Below, piece by piece: positions 1 through 9,532 of a stretch of 64,000 bases of DNA. The DNA comes from JBNKHG01 sp050290225 (GTDB lineage: Bacteria > Pseudomonadota > Gammaproteobacteria > Pseudomonadales > Cellvibrionaceae). The notes under the pieces are model-generated. The model had not been told where the DNA came from and searched no databases. It was given only the letters and a program-made list of their open reading frames with translations. The stretch covers positions 1 to 64,000 of the forward strand of contig JBNKHG010000094.1 in the NCBI GenBank assembly GCA_050290225.1. The letters run 5' to 3'. Both the position numbers and the translations under genes were made by a program. How positions within the stretch are numbered: position 1 is the first letter of the stretch; the number at the start of each line of letters is the position of its first letter.

Positions 1-163
1 GGATTTTTCATGATTAACCCTTACACTAAACCAAAACAATTTTTCAGAGCCCACCGTCCACTAAAAAACCCTATTTTTACGGAGTATTATACGTTATGAG
101 GCCACTAAATGACCCACACTAATCCGCGTAGACCCATTTTAGATAGATATGACCAGCTATGCG

Positions 164-1186
164 TCAGATGTTATTTGCCAACTCAGAGCTTTCAGGATCC
201 GGCGTCATAGTGTTGTTTTCAAATTCCTCCACCGGTGAACAGAACTCTTCAACTTTCGGGGCCGGTCTGTTGTTTAGCAGCAAACGCGTAACATCCGGAC
301 GCGCGTAGTGTCCCACCGGGTCCGCAAACGACTTGGCGATACTGATTTGACCGATATCTATATCAGCGAACAACAAACCTTCCTGATCGGGCGCCAGTGC
401 TTCACACATCGCTTTTCCGTCGGGCCCAAAAATCATGGCGTGGCCCCCACCGACACCGAACAGCGACTCCTGATCGGGAGAGTCGATCAACATATCGTAC
501 ATGGGTTCTGACACAACGGCCGTAGGTGCCAGAAAATAACACTGCCCTTCCAGCGCATACACCGAGGACACCGCCATATTCATCTTGTCACTCAGGCTAT
601 AGGCCTGAGGGTAACAGGTAAAAGAGGGCCACGCACCGATATGAACTTGCTCGTGTTGAGCAAACATGGCGTACTTGGTGAGGGGTTGCAGGTGCTCCCA
701 ACAGCACAGGTTGCCGATGCGACCCAGCATGGTGTCATAAACTACCAGACTACTGCCGTCTCCATCGCCAAAGACGGTTCGCTCCGCATGGGTGGGTTTA
801 AGCTTGCGACGGCCTTGAATCAGTTCGCCATCAGCGCCGATCAGGAATTGGGCCAAATAGAGCGAACCATAGTCCCGCTCACTTGCTCCCAGTGATACAA
901 CGATCTTGTGTTGCCTGGCCACCCTGCAGATAGCGTCGAACTCAGGACTGTCCTTGACCAGACTGTTTTCGTGATAGCGCTGCACGAACTGGAGACCCCA
1001 GGCGGGGGTCCCCAACCATATCCACCAGGGGTAGCCGGGGATCCAGGCTTCGGGAAACGCAATCAGAGACGCACCCTCGGCGCTCGCCTGTTTGATCAGG
1101 CTTATGGTTTTGTCAACACTGGCCCCCAAGTCCAAAAAGGCCGGGGCAGCTTGCACAACAGCTGCTTTATACTTCGTATTCGCCAT
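164..1186 (-). CDS. Nitrilase (carbon-nitrogen hydrolase family)
   Basis: Predicted cytoplasmic nitrilase of 340 aa, hydrolysing an organic nitrile to the carboxylic acid and ammonia. The Glu-Lys-Cys catalytic triad is visible: Glu in FPEAW (about residue 46), Lys in RRKLKPTH (about 128-130) and Cys in LCCWEH (about 162). The CWEH context and the length are typical of true nitrilases rather than amidases or cyanide dihydratases. I chose the ATG at 1186 because AGGAG lies 8-10 nt upstream; an upstream in-frame start at 1222 has no clear ribosome site. It lies 67 bp downstream of a TonB-dependent receptor gene on the same strand and may be cotranscribed with it. The substrate cannot be read from sequence. 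Confidence 0.9.
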   Translation of the reverse strand: MANTKYKAAVVQAAPAFLDLGASVDKTISLIKQASAEGASLIAFPEAWIPGYPWWIWLGTPAWGLQFVQRYHENSLVKDSPEFDAICRVARQHKIVVSLGASERDYGSLYLAQFLIGADGELIQGRRKLKPTHAERTVFGDGDGSSLVVYDTMLGRIGNLCCWEHLQPLTKYAMFAQHEQVHIGAWPSFTCYPQAYSLSDKMNMAVSSVYALEGQCYFLAPTAVVSEPMYDMLIDSPDQESLFGVGGGHAMIFGPDGKAMCEALAPDQEGLLFADIDIGQISIAKSFADPVGHYARPDVTRLLLNNRPAPKVEEFCSPVEEFENNTMTPDPESSELANNI

Positions 1187-1253
1187 GGTTATAATTCTCC
1201 TGTCATTGAGCCGAACCGACATAGTGTCGAAAATCTGAAAGTATAGAATTCAT

Positions 1254-3581
1254 TTAAAAGCTGTAACGGAATGTGGCGCCGTATTGTCTCGGCCTGCTGT
1301 AGACCGCAGAATGAAAACCCAGGCCATAGTTTGAATTACCACTGACGATATAGCGTTCGTCATCCAGGTTTTCCACGAATACCACCAATTCCATATCTTC
1401 ATTGATGGCATAACGAGCCGATGCATTCCAAAGTCCATAGGACTTCTGAAACAGGAAGGGCGAATTCTGAGAATCGTTATGGATATCATCTACGAAGGAA
1501 TAATCGAGACGCAGATTTAAGTCGCTGTCCGCGAGAGGAATATTATATTCCAATCCTATATTGAAGGTGTTCTCCGGGGTATTGACTAACTTGGCTGACT
1601 CATCGATAGAAGACGACAGGCCGGCAATGGGATTTATTGTTATATATTTGGCATCGGTGTAACCATACCCCATATCCAGCTGCAGCTTTTCCGTCAGCAA
1701 CGCTGTTAACTCCATTTCGATGCCCTTGATCTCAACCGTACCGGCATTGGCTGTGACCGGTCCACCCAACTTATCGAAAAAAGTAACCTGAACCTCATCG
1801 TAATCTGAAAAGAAAACGGCTGTATTGAAACGCACACGGTCATCCAGGCCCTGCCACTTTATCCCGATTTCATGGGTATCTACTGTTTCAGGCTCAAACG
1901 AACGTGGCTCGGGTACAGCTTCTACATAGCGCAATACAAAGCCACCACTTTTAAAACCCTGGGCATAACTGTAATACACCAGTGTGCCATCAGAGAGGCG
2001 AGCGTCTATACCCAGTTTATAGGTGGTTTCTTCAAAGGCATTGGTGGATTCACCACTACCATTACCGACCAACGGATTTAAGCCGGGCGTAAAGATATCA
2101 TTCTCGTTAACTGCTCCCGGGAAAAAAGGCAGTGGGTTGCCTTCGATATCAGCACCGATATATTGGGTGTAGATATAATCTTTTTCATCACGGGTATGAC
2201 GGATACCACCTGTCATTGAGAAGGTATCATTGATATCCCAGGTAGCCTGGAAATATACAGCCTCACTGTTATTGTCTACTGCTGCAAAGTTACTCAGCCC
2301 CGCTGCAAAACCGGCGGTAAGATCCGGTGTTGGCAAAAACAGTGGGACAAACACATTATCGACCCCTTTTTCCTCGAAGTAGTAAAGACCACCCACATAT
2401 TTAAGTTTTTCCTCGAGCGCAGTGCCGGTGACTTGCAACTCGTGACTGGTCTGGTGATGATCGTAATCGGGGTTATAAACTTCAGTAATACTGTGCGGCG
2501 AATTATCCGGATCGGAAAAGAACTCGCCGTAGGTTTTGCGGTGGGCAAGAGTATATTTCAGGTCAAAATTATCCGCGTGGTAGGTACTGATCAGAGAAGC
2601 ACCGTTTATCTCCAGCCTGGTTCCGGATAATCCCGTTGCAAAAGTTTTTTCATCGTCTTCATCGACAAGGTATTGAGACAGATCCGCCAGACCCGTTTCG
2701 ATATCGCCAAAGGTGGCGAGCGCATAACCAATAACGCCTGCACCTCCCGGTGTTCCATCGGGAAACGAGGTCGTGAAACCAGCAGCCCCGGTAGGCGAAC
2801 TTCCCTCATTAATCTTCGTATGATCCAGGCTTAACTGAAAATCCCAGTTGTTGCCGGGTTCATAGACGATAGTACCGCGCAAGGACAGCTGCTCCTCGTC
2901 ACCCACTTTGTCACCCACCAACACCCGATCGACAAATCCATCGCGAGTTTTACTCGAAAGAGCAAAAGCCGTACGCAACGTGTCTGAAATGGGTAAGTCG
3001 ATGGAAGCTCGAAAATCCGTGCGGTCATAGTTCCCTATTGTCAATTCCAGATTGCCCTGAATATCTTCGGCCGGTTTGCGTGAAGTAATGCTGATCGCAC
3101 CACCAATAGTGTTGCGACCAAACAGGGTACCCTGAGGGCCCCTCAGCACTTCGATTCGCTCTACATCCAATACATCAAGGACACCGCCGACGGAACGGGA
3201 CATATAGACGCCATCAACGTAGGTACCCACGCCCGGGTCGGTGGTCAAACTGAAATCGGTATTGCCAATGCCGCGGATAAATACCGCCGCTCCGGAGGAC
3301 AGGCCACTAATGGGCGACGTGGTGTCGAACACCAGATTTGGTGTAAAGTCGGCCACTTCAGCTATGTTTTCTATTCCTTTGTTTTTCATCGCGTTGGCCG
3401 TAAACGCGGTTACTGCGACAGGAGTATCCTGTATACTCTCCGCACGCTTTTGTGCGGTAACAATTATCTCTTCTATCTGGAAATTTTCGGCCTGCGCCCT
3501 GGTGCCGGCGATTCCGGTTAGGGCACTGATGCTACAGAACAGGGCTAAGGCTTTATTACCTGGACAGTGAATGGCTCGCAT
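1254..3581 (-). CDS. TonB-dependent outer membrane receptor
   Basis: Outer membrane receptor of 775 aa for TonB-driven uptake of an unknown ligand. It has an N-terminal signal peptide ending near TRAQA, a TonB-box-like segment (EEIIVTAQKR), a plug domain with the conserved VERIEVLRGPQGTLFGRN region, and a 22-strand-type barrel ending in an aromatic residue (FRYSF). The ATG at 3581 is preferred because GTGAGGAGA precedes it; that GTG (3596) is an alternative start. The plug style is the one common in marine and sphingomonad receptors for plant, aromatic or steroid compounds, but this does not define the ligand. The adjacent nitrilase gene is downstream on the same strand. Family assignment is secure, ligand unknown. 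Confidence 0.93.
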   Translation of the reverse strand: MRAIHCPGNKALALFCSISALTGIAGTRAQAENFQIEEIIVTAQKRAESIQDTPVAVTAFTANAMKNKGIENIAEVADFTPNLVFDTTSPISGLSSGAAVFIRGIGNTDFSLTTDPGVGTYVDGVYMSRSVGGVLDVLDVERIEVLRGPQGTLFGRNTIGGAISITSRKPAEDIQGNLELTIGNYDRTDFRASIDLPISDTLRTAFALSSKTRDGFVDRVLVGDKVGDEEQLSLRGTIVYEPGNNWDFQLSLDHTKINEGSSPTGAAGFTTSFPDGTPGGAGVIGYALATFGDIETGLADLSQYLVDEDDEKTFATGLSGTRLEINGASLISTYHADNFDLKYTLAHRKTYGEFFSDPDNSPHSITEVYNPDYDHHQTSHELQVTGTALEEKLKYVGGLYYFEEKGVDNVFVPLFLPTPDLTAGFAAGLSNFAAVDNNSEAVYFQATWDINDTFSMTGGIRHTRDEKDYIYTQYIGADIEGNPLPFFPGAVNENDIFTPGLNPLVGNGSGESTNAFEETTYKLGIDARLSDGTLVYYSYAQGFKSGGFVLRYVEAVPEPRSFEPETVDTHEIGIKWQGLDDRVRFNTAVFFSDYDEVQVTFFDKLGGPVTANAGTVEIKGIEMELTALLTEKLQLDMGYGYTDAKYITINPIAGLSSSIDESAKLVNTPENTFNIGLEYNIPLADSDLNLRLDYSFVDDIHNDSQNSPFLFQKSYGLWNASARYAINEDMELVVFVENLDDERYIVSGNSNYGLGFHSAVYSRPRQYGATFRYSF

Positions 3582-3832
3582 AAGCCGTCTCCTCACGTCT
3601 TCGCTCTCTTGTATTTGTTAGAAGTGGTATTTTATCGAGCTCGACTGAGCATTGATTAAGTCAGAGCGAACTAAAACTTAATCGAGCGGGAACGCCATAA
3701 ACAAGATTTCCCTTTGCTATCGTAGGTGGTGGTGAAGATCGCAATAGACTTTGCGGCGCAAAGGCGAGGAAAAGCGGCTACAACATCAAAGCGTCAGCCA
3801 CCGAATCGGTATGACCAGAGGTGCAAAACCCG

Positions 3833-4804
3833 TTACATCTTTGGGTAGGGATTATCCATCCCCGCTGGAGGCTTTTTAAAACGCTTGTACTCCCACTGGT
3901 ACTGGCTGGGGCAGGCATTGACACAAGATTCAACGCTGCGGTTGAGCGCGACCAGAGAGGTCTCGCTGTCGTCGCTGTAAATGTCGACATCCGGTTTTGC
4001 GATGACCAGTTTAAACCCACCGGGAATCCGTAGGGCATAGCCCATCAAAACCCGACAACCCGTGCGGGCGATCAGGTTGTGGACCAGGGTCATCGTCAGT
4101 GCCGGTACCCCGTAAAAAGGGGCGTACTCGGCACCCGCCCCGCGCTCCGGTACCTGATCCGGCAATATAACCGTGGAGCCTCCGGCTTTCAGGGTTTTGA
4201 ATAGCGCCATCACTCCCTTACGGTTGGCCGGCTCCAGTTTAGCGCCCCACCGTTCGCGGGCAGCACGAACAAGGGATTCCAAAGCGGGTTGCTTGGGGGG
4301 CTGGTAAAGTGCCGTCAAGGGTGTCAGCTTGGAGATAAAGGGGCTGAAGAGTTCCCAGTTCCCTAGATGTGGCAGCAATACTATAAGCCCACTATCGTAA
4401 CCAATGTATTGCTGCAGTAACGATTGACCCTCGATATCGATCAACTTGGTCTCCAGCCAGGCATTCGATTTGGACCATATCACAGGTAACTCTGTTCCCA
4501 CCCGGCCGGTCTCCACCATACTGGCCTTGACGCGTTCTTCGCGCTCGGCCTCGGACAACTCGGGAAAGCAGAGACTATGGTTAATTCGGGTTACCCGGGT
4601 TCCGGAGGTATTGAAGGTGTAGGCCAAGCGCCCTATCGCCCCTCCCAGCGCCCGATTGACACTCAGGGGAAGGGTTCCCAGTAATCGGACAACCCCGCGC
4701 AGCAGAGGTGCCTGCCATTTGCCCTTGGTACCGGATTGTTTCCAGGCTCGTCGGGACTTTCTCGCAGTCTCATTGGAGTTCCGAGGTGAGGAGGCATCCG
4801 CCAT
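3833..4804 (-). CDS. Lipid A biosynthesis lauroyl/myristoyl acyltransferase homologue (LpxL/HtrB family)
   Basis: Inner-membrane acyltransferase of 323 aa that should transfer a secondary acyl chain onto Kdo2-lipid A or its precursor. The HX4E catalytic motif is seen as HLGNWE (about residues 145-150), followed by family blocks ILPDQVPERGAG and, near the end, YQWEYKRFK. It lacks a strong N-terminal transmembrane helix; a basic stretch (residues 14-30) may hold it at the membrane. It is divergent from glyQ, the same neighbourhood as the acyltransferase gene near glyQ in Pseudomonas. Whether it adds laurate or another chain is not readable. Confidence 0.9.
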   Translation of the reverse strand: MADASSPRNSNETARKSRRAWKQSGTKGKWQAPLLRGVVRLLGTLPLSVNRALGGAIGRLAYTFNTSGTRVTRINHSLCFPELSEAEREERVKASMVETGRVGTELPVIWSKSNAWLETKLIDIEGQSLLQQYIGYDSGLIVLLPHLGNWELFSPFISKLTPLTALYQPPKQPALESLVRAARERWGAKLEPANRKGVMALFKTLKAGGSTVILPDQVPERGAGAEYAPFYGVPALTMTLVHNLIARTGCRVLMGYALRIPGGFKLVIAKPDVDIYSDDSETSLVALNRSVESCVNACPSQYQWEYKRFKKPPAGMDNPYPKM

Positions 4805-5013
4805 GGTGCTGTAACATTTCCGTTTATCAGGGCAGTGTTTACCCAGGCGACTTTTTGGACGGATGATTGACCGGGCAGCCGATGCCAGGCGCTTCTCCCA
4901 TTTGACGGTCCCCGGGACCAGGGGCGCAGCTTACCCGAATTTACACAACAGCAAAATGCGCAATCGCCGACAACTTCTCCCTTCGCCATGCTGCGCCTGC
5001 CGCTAAACCTAGC

Positions 5014-5019
5014 TATAAT
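5014..5019 (+). promoter_or_regulatory. Probable -10 element upstream of glyQ
   Basis: A perfect TATAAT lies about 84 bp upstream of the glyQ start. No good -35 is present at 17 bp spacing, so promoter strength is uncertain. The 298-bp gap (4805-5102) between the divergent acyltransferase gene and glyQ shows no other gene. Confidence 0.45.
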
Positions 5020-5102
5020 CCGCCTCTTTGAATTTTTGCCGTGCCGCTGGTGATCACCAGGCAGCGGACCCTCGTTCATATTGCGTCCGGAGTCGCATTA
5101 CC

Positions 5103-6077
5103 GTGTCTGACACTGAATTTAGTAACAGCCAGCCCGACGTAAGCACCTTTCAGGGGCTGATCCTCGCTTTACAACAATATTGGGCCAAGCAGGGTTGTGT
5201 GATCCTGCAGCCACTCGACATGGAAGTGGGCGCCGGTACCTTTCACCCCGCCACTTTTTTGCGTGCTATAGGACCTGAAACCTGGAACGCTGGCTATGTA
5301 CAGCCCAGCCGGCGTCCCACCGATGGCCGCTATGGTGAGAACCCCAATCGCCTGCAGCACTACTATCAGTATCAAGTGGTGCTCAAGCCTTCGCCGGATA
5401 ATATTCAGGAGCTCTACCTCGACTCCCTGCGTCACTTGGGCATCGACCCTTCCATTCACGATATTCGTTTTGTGGAAGACAACTGGGAATCCCCCACTCT
5501 GGGAGCCTGGGGTCTCGGGTGGGAGGTCTGGCTGAATGGCATGGAAGTAACGCAGTTCACCTACTTTCAGCAGGTGGGCGGCCTCGAATGTTACCCGGTG
5601 ACCGGCGAGATTACCTACGGCCTGGAGCGAATAGCCATGTATCTGCAGGGGGTCGATTCCATCTACGACCTTACCTGGACCATCGATCCTCATGGCGACA
5701 AAGTCAGCTACGGTGACGTCTTCCACCAGAACGAGGTGGAGATGTCCCATTTCAATTTCGAAGAGGCCGATGTGGATTTCCTGTTCCAGGCCTTCGACAC
5801 CTACGAACGCGAAAGCCAGCGGTTGGTGGATAAAGGGTTACCGCTGCCAGCCTATGAGATGGTCATGAAAGCATCCCACGCCTTTAACCTGCTGGATGCC
5901 CGCCACGCCATTTCCGTTACTGAACGCCAGCGCTTTATCCTGCGGGTGCGCACCCTGGCCCGCGCCGTGGCCCAGGCCTATTTCGACGCTCGCCTGGCTC
6001 TCGGATTTCCCCTGGCGCCCGATGCCCTCAGGAACGAAATATTAAGTGAACACGTCGCCAAGGGAGAGCAGCAGTAA
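5103..6077 (+). CDS. glyQ: Glycine--tRNA ligase alpha subunit
   Basis: Catalytic alpha subunit of the bacterial alpha2beta2 glycyl-tRNA synthetase, which charges tRNA-Gly. 324 aa from the GTG start at 5103; the protein then runs into the invariant family start TFQGLILALQQYWAKQGC. Class II motifs are in place: the RPTDGRYGENPNR region and the GLEWEVWLNG-like block (read here as GWEVWLNGMEVTQFTYFQQ). An in-frame start 75 nt upstream would add residues unlike the family. It ends in TAATG, overlapping the glyS start by one base, so the two are translationally coupled. Confidence 0.97.
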   Translation: MSDTEFSNSQPDVSTFQGLILALQQYWAKQGCVILQPLDMEVGAGTFHPATFLRAIGPETWNAGYVQPSRRPTDGRYGENPNRLQHYYQYQVVLKPSPDNIQELYLDSLRHLGIDPSIHDIRFVEDNWESPTLGAWGLGWEVWLNGMEVTQFTYFQQVGGLECYPVTGEITYGLERIAMYLQGVDSIYDLTWTIDPHGDKVSYGDVFHQNEVEMSHFNFEEADVDFLFQAFDTYERESQRLVDKGLPLPAYEMVMKASHAFNLLDARHAISVTERQRFILRVRTLARAVAQAYFDARLALGFPLAPDALRNEILSEHVAKGEQQ

Positions 6078-8152
6078 TGGCCAAAGATTTACTGATTGAA
6101 ATCGGCACCGAAGAGCTGCCACCCAAGGCCTTGCGCAACCTGGCCACTGCCTTTTGCAGCGGTATCGAAAGCGGCTTGAAGGCGCATGACCTGGTCTTCA
6201 CAGCTATAAAGCCCTATGCCTCACCTCGGCGCTTGGCAGTCATCGTAGATAACCTTGATGAACAGACTCCGGAAAAAGAGGTAGTGATCTGGGGACCACC
6301 GGCCAAGATCGCCTTCGATGACGCCGGCAATCCCAGTAAAGCGGCCGAGGCCTTCGCCCGTAAAAACAACATTGCGGTTAGCGAACTGAAAACCGAAAAC
6401 GATGGAAAAGTGGACAAGCTTGTGCACCGGGCCAACTCAGGTGGTGTGGCGACCTCTACCCTGCTGGCTGCCATCATCGAAGCCTCGCTGGCAGCCCTTC
6501 CAATCCCCAAGCGAATGCGCTGGGGGGCCAGCCGTAACGAATTTGTGCGTCCTGTCCACTGGCTGGTAATGCTGTTTGGCGACGCCACTGTCGACGCCGA
6601 AGTCATGGGACTGAAAGCCGGTCGCCAAACTCGGGGCCACCGCTTCCACTATAACCATACCCTGGAACTCGATTCCCCAGCCGATTATGTAGAGAAATTG
6701 CGCAAACCCGCCTATGTGCTGGTGAATATGGATGAGCGACGCGAACTGATCAGGCAGCAAGTAAATGCCGAAGCGGATAAACTTGGCGGTCGCGCCGTAA
6801 TCGAGGATGATTTGTTGGAGGAAGTCACTGCACTGGTGGAATGGCCGGTAGCACTGACCGGACGCTTTGAAGAGCGCTTTCTGGACGTGCCTGCTGAAGC
6901 CCTCGTCTATTCCATGAGTGAACACCAAAAATATTTCCACGTGTTGGATGCTGACGGCAAATTGCTCCCCAACTTTATCACTGTCGCTAATATTGAAAGC
7001 CAGGATCCGGCACAGGTGATCGACGGAAACGAGCGGGTGATCCGACCACGGCTTTCGGATGCCGCTTTCTTCTTTGAAACCGACAAGAAGAAAAGCCTGG
7101 CGTCACAACGGGAGCGCCTGAAAAGTATTGTCTTCCAGGCCAAATTGGGCACCCTTTTTGAAAAGACTGAAAGGGTAGCCGCCCTGGCCGGTGCCATCGC
7201 CGAACAACTGGGCGCCGATGTCAACATGGCCCGGCGCGCGGCGGAACTGTCCAAGTCCGATCTGGTCACCGATATGGTGGGCGAGTTCGATAAAATGCAG
7301 GGCGTGGCTGGATACTACTACGCCCTTAACGATGGCGAACCCAAACCGGTGGCAGAGGCCCTGCACGAGCAGTACCTGCCCAAGTTTGCCGGTGACAAGT
7401 TACCTGCCACCGAAACAGGAACTATCCTCGCCATAGCTGATCGACTGGACACCCTGGTGGGTATTTTTGGTATCGGCCAACAACCTTCGGGCTCCAAGGA
7501 TCCCTTTGCACTGCGTCGCGCCAGTGTCAGCGTCCTGCGTCTGTTGGTGGAAAAGCAATTGAACCTCGATCTGCGTCAGCTTCTGGAGCTCGCCCAGGCC
7601 CAGTACAACCCCCTCCCTGCCGCCGAAGGACTGGTAGAGCAGGTGCTTGGCTATATGATCGAACGCTTCCGCGCCTGGTATGAAGAGGCCAGGATTCCGG
7701 TCGAGGTCTTCCAGGCTGTAAGTGCCAAGAACCTCAGCACGCCTCTGGATATCGATAATCGCGTACATGCCGTCCACCGGTTTAGCCAATTGCCTGAGGC
7801 ACAGGCATTAGCCGCAGCCAATAAGCGGGTATCCAATATTCTCGCCAAACAGGGTGACATCAACACCAGTCTCGATCAGACACTGCTGAAAGAAAATGCC
7901 GAACAAGCATTGGCCGAACAAGTGGCCGCTCAATCAGATAAAGTGGGACCATTGTTTGCCGACGGTCGTTATACAGAAGCTCTGGAAAGCCTGGCGAATC
8001 TGCGCGGACCCGTCGACAGCTTTTTCGACAGTGTGATGGTAATGACGGATGATGAGGCTTTGCGCAATAACCGTTTGGCGCTGTTGAGCCAACTGCACGG
8101 TTTATTCCTGGAGGTGGCCGATATTTCCCTACTGGTACCGGCCAAAAGCTAA
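6077..8152 (+). CDS. glyS: Glycine--tRNA ligase beta subunit
   Basis: Beta subunit (691 aa, usual length) of glycyl-tRNA synthetase, needed for tRNA binding and for activity of the alpha2beta2 enzyme. It begins MAKDLLIEIGTEELPPKALR, the family signature, and carries the HD-like block FDKMQGVAGYYYA and a C-terminal anticodon-binding region (from about residue 590). It overlaps glyQ by one base. gmhB follows after 31 bp on the same strand. Confidence 0.98.
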   Translation: MAKDLLIEIGTEELPPKALRNLATAFCSGIESGLKAHDLVFTAIKPYASPRRLAVIVDNLDEQTPEKEVVIWGPPAKIAFDDAGNPSKAAEAFARKNNIAVSELKTENDGKVDKLVHRANSGGVATSTLLAAIIEASLAALPIPKRMRWGASRNEFVRPVHWLVMLFGDATVDAEVMGLKAGRQTRGHRFHYNHTLELDSPADYVEKLRKPAYVLVNMDERRELIRQQVNAEADKLGGRAVIEDDLLEEVTALVEWPVALTGRFEERFLDVPAEALVYSMSEHQKYFHVLDADGKLLPNFITVANIESQDPAQVIDGNERVIRPRLSDAAFFFETDKKKSLASQRERLKSIVFQAKLGTLFEKTERVAALAGAIAEQLGADVNMARRAAELSKSDLVTDMVGEFDKMQGVAGYYYALNDGEPKPVAEALHEQYLPKFAGDKLPATETGTILAIADRLDTLVGIFGIGQQPSGSKDPFALRRASVSVLRLLVEKQLNLDLRQLLELAQAQYNPLPAAEGLVEQVLGYMIERFRAWYEEARIPVEVFQAVSAKNLSTPLDIDNRVHAVHRFSQLPEAQALAAANKRVSNILAKQGDINTSLDQTLLKENAEQALAEQVAAQSDKVGPLFADGRYTEALESLANLRGPVDSFFDSVMVMTDDEALRNNRLALLSQLHGLFLEVADISLLVPAKS

Positions 8153-8183
8153 GGACGGAGTTAATCCCAAAGGACTACGCGCT

Positions 8184-8753
8184 ATGAAACTGGTGATTCT
8201 CGATCGCGATGGAGTGATCAATCAAGATTCGGACGCTTTTGTAAAATCCGCCGAGGAGTGGCTTCCCTTGGCAGGCAGCATCGAAGCGATTGCTCACTTA
8301 CATCAAAACGGTTTCACTGTGGTGGTTGCCACCAATCAGTCGGGGCTAGCTCGAGGCCACTTCGATCTCGACGATCTTGAGGCAATGCACCGAAAGTTCA
8401 TCGAGCTGGTGGAATCCGCCGGTGGAGAAGTAGCCGCAATTTTCTACTGTCCCCATGGTCCCGATGACCGCTGTAACTGCCGCAAGCCCAAATCCGGCCT
8501 GATCGATGCCATTGAGGCTGAGTTTGATATCTCGGCCCAGGGAGTGCCTCTGGTCGGTGATAGCCTGCGGGATCTGGAAGCGGGTATCAGTAAGGGGTGC
8601 GCACCGATTCTAGTAAAAACCGGCAAGGGAGAAAAAACCCTGATTCAGCTGCAACAACATCCGCAACCGGGACTTGATAATTTACAAGTATTTAACGATC
8701 TGCGCGCTGCGGCTGATCATCTGGTTCAAAACACGAGCGAGGACAACTGCTAA
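8184..8753 (+). CDS. gmhB: D-glycero-beta-D-manno-heptose 1,7-bisphosphate 7-phosphatase
   Basis: HAD-superfamily phosphatase (189 aa) of ADP-heptose synthesis for the LPS inner core; it removes the 7-phosphate from heptose bisphosphate. The HAD nucleophile motif is at the N-terminus (ILDRDGVINQDS, Asp8 and Asp10), and the zinc-binding loop that marks GmhB is complete (CPHGPDDRCNCRKP, about residues 92-105). The third motif is GDSLRDLEAG. AAAGGA lies upstream of the ATG. Its stop overlaps the plsC start by one base (TAATG). Confidence 0.95.
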   Translation: MKLVILDRDGVINQDSDAFVKSAEEWLPLAGSIEAIAHLHQNGFTVVVATNQSGLARGHFDLDDLEAMHRKFIELVESAGGEVAAIFYCPHGPDDRCNCRKPKSGLIDAIEAEFDISAQGVPLVGDSLRDLEAGISKGCAPILVKTGKGEKTLIQLQQHPQPGLDNLQVFNDLRAAADHLVQNTSEDNC

Positions 8754-9499
8754 TGGTAGCTATTCTACGCTCAACGCTCTTCTATATAGTGTATGGGCCA
8801 CTGGGTGCGGTCTTCGCCACTCTGGCGATAGTGCTGTTGCCATTACCCTTCCGCTTACGTAACCAAATCGTCCTGGGCTGGAATCGATTTTCCGTTTGGT
8901 GGTTAAGCGTCACTTGCGGTGTACGCTATGAAATACATGGCGCAGAACATGTACCCAAAGGCCCTTACGTGGTCCTGGCAAAGCATCAGTCACCATGGGA
9001 AACGCTGCTGCTGCAGTATTACTTCGCCCCTATAAGTACCATACTCAAGCGGGAGCTGCTGCGAATCCCTTTTTTCGGCTGGGGACTGGCCACCCTCAAA
9101 CCCATACCTATAGATCGTAGTAAACCGCGAGATGCCTTGAAACAGATAAAAACAATGGGGCTGCAGCGCCTTGCCGAGGGCAACAATATCCTTGTCTTTC
9201 CCGAGGGCACGCGTATACCGGTGGGACAGGTGGGTAAATACGCTCGTGGGGGTGCCGATATCGCCTGCAGCGCCGATGTACCTGTGGTACCGGTGGCTCA
9301 TAATGCCGGCGTTTTCTGGCCTGCACACCAGTTTGTGAAACTTCCAGGGAAGATCACCGTCGTAATTGGCGAGCCGATCAGTACCGATGGCAAAAGTAGC
9401 CGTGAAGTGACCGAACAGGCGCAGGACTGGATCGAAGGGGAAATTGCCCGAATGGGGCAATGTGACAATTTAAAGACCCACAGCCGCGCGTCAAATTAG
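8753..9499 (+). CDS. plsC: 1-acyl-sn-glycerol-3-phosphate acyltransferase
   Basis: Membrane-bound acyltransferase (248 aa) that acylates lysophosphatidic acid at position 2 to give phosphatidic acid. An N-terminal hydrophobic segment (about 5-27) is followed by the catalytic motif KHQSPWET, an HX4E form rather than the classical HX4D, and by the substrate-binding motif FPEGTR. The HX4E form with KHQS is what I expect for the Pseudomonas-type paralogue located next to gyrB. It is the last gene of the glyQ-glyS-gmhB-plsC unit. Start and gmhB stop share one base. Confidence 0.92.
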   Translation: MVAILRSTLFYIVYGPLGAVFATLAIVLLPLPFRLRNQIVLGWNRFSVWWLSVTCGVRYEIHGAEHVPKGPYVVLAKHQSPWETLLLQYYFAPISTILKRELLRIPFFGWGLATLKPIPIDRSKPRDALKQIKTMGLQRLAEGNNILVFPEGTRIPVGQVGKYARGGADIACSADVPVVPVAHNAGVFWPAHQFVKLPGKITVVIGEPISTDGKSSREVTEQAQDWIEGEIARMGQCDNLKTHSRASN

Positions 9500-9532
9500 T
9501 TGGGACAGCAACCAATAAAAGGGGCGGCCTGT

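Noticed and set aside
1..163. Sequence before the nitrilase gene end
   Set aside because: Short AT-rich stretch with no gene, no clear terminator and no repeat that I can support.
6936..6952. TTTCCACGTGTTGG in glyS as a parS site
   Set aside because: Not palindromic beyond the central CACGTG.
8753..9499. HX4E instead of HX4D in PlsC as a missing catalytic residue
   Set aside because: KHQSxWET is the usual form in the Pseudomonas-type paralogue, so it is not a defect.
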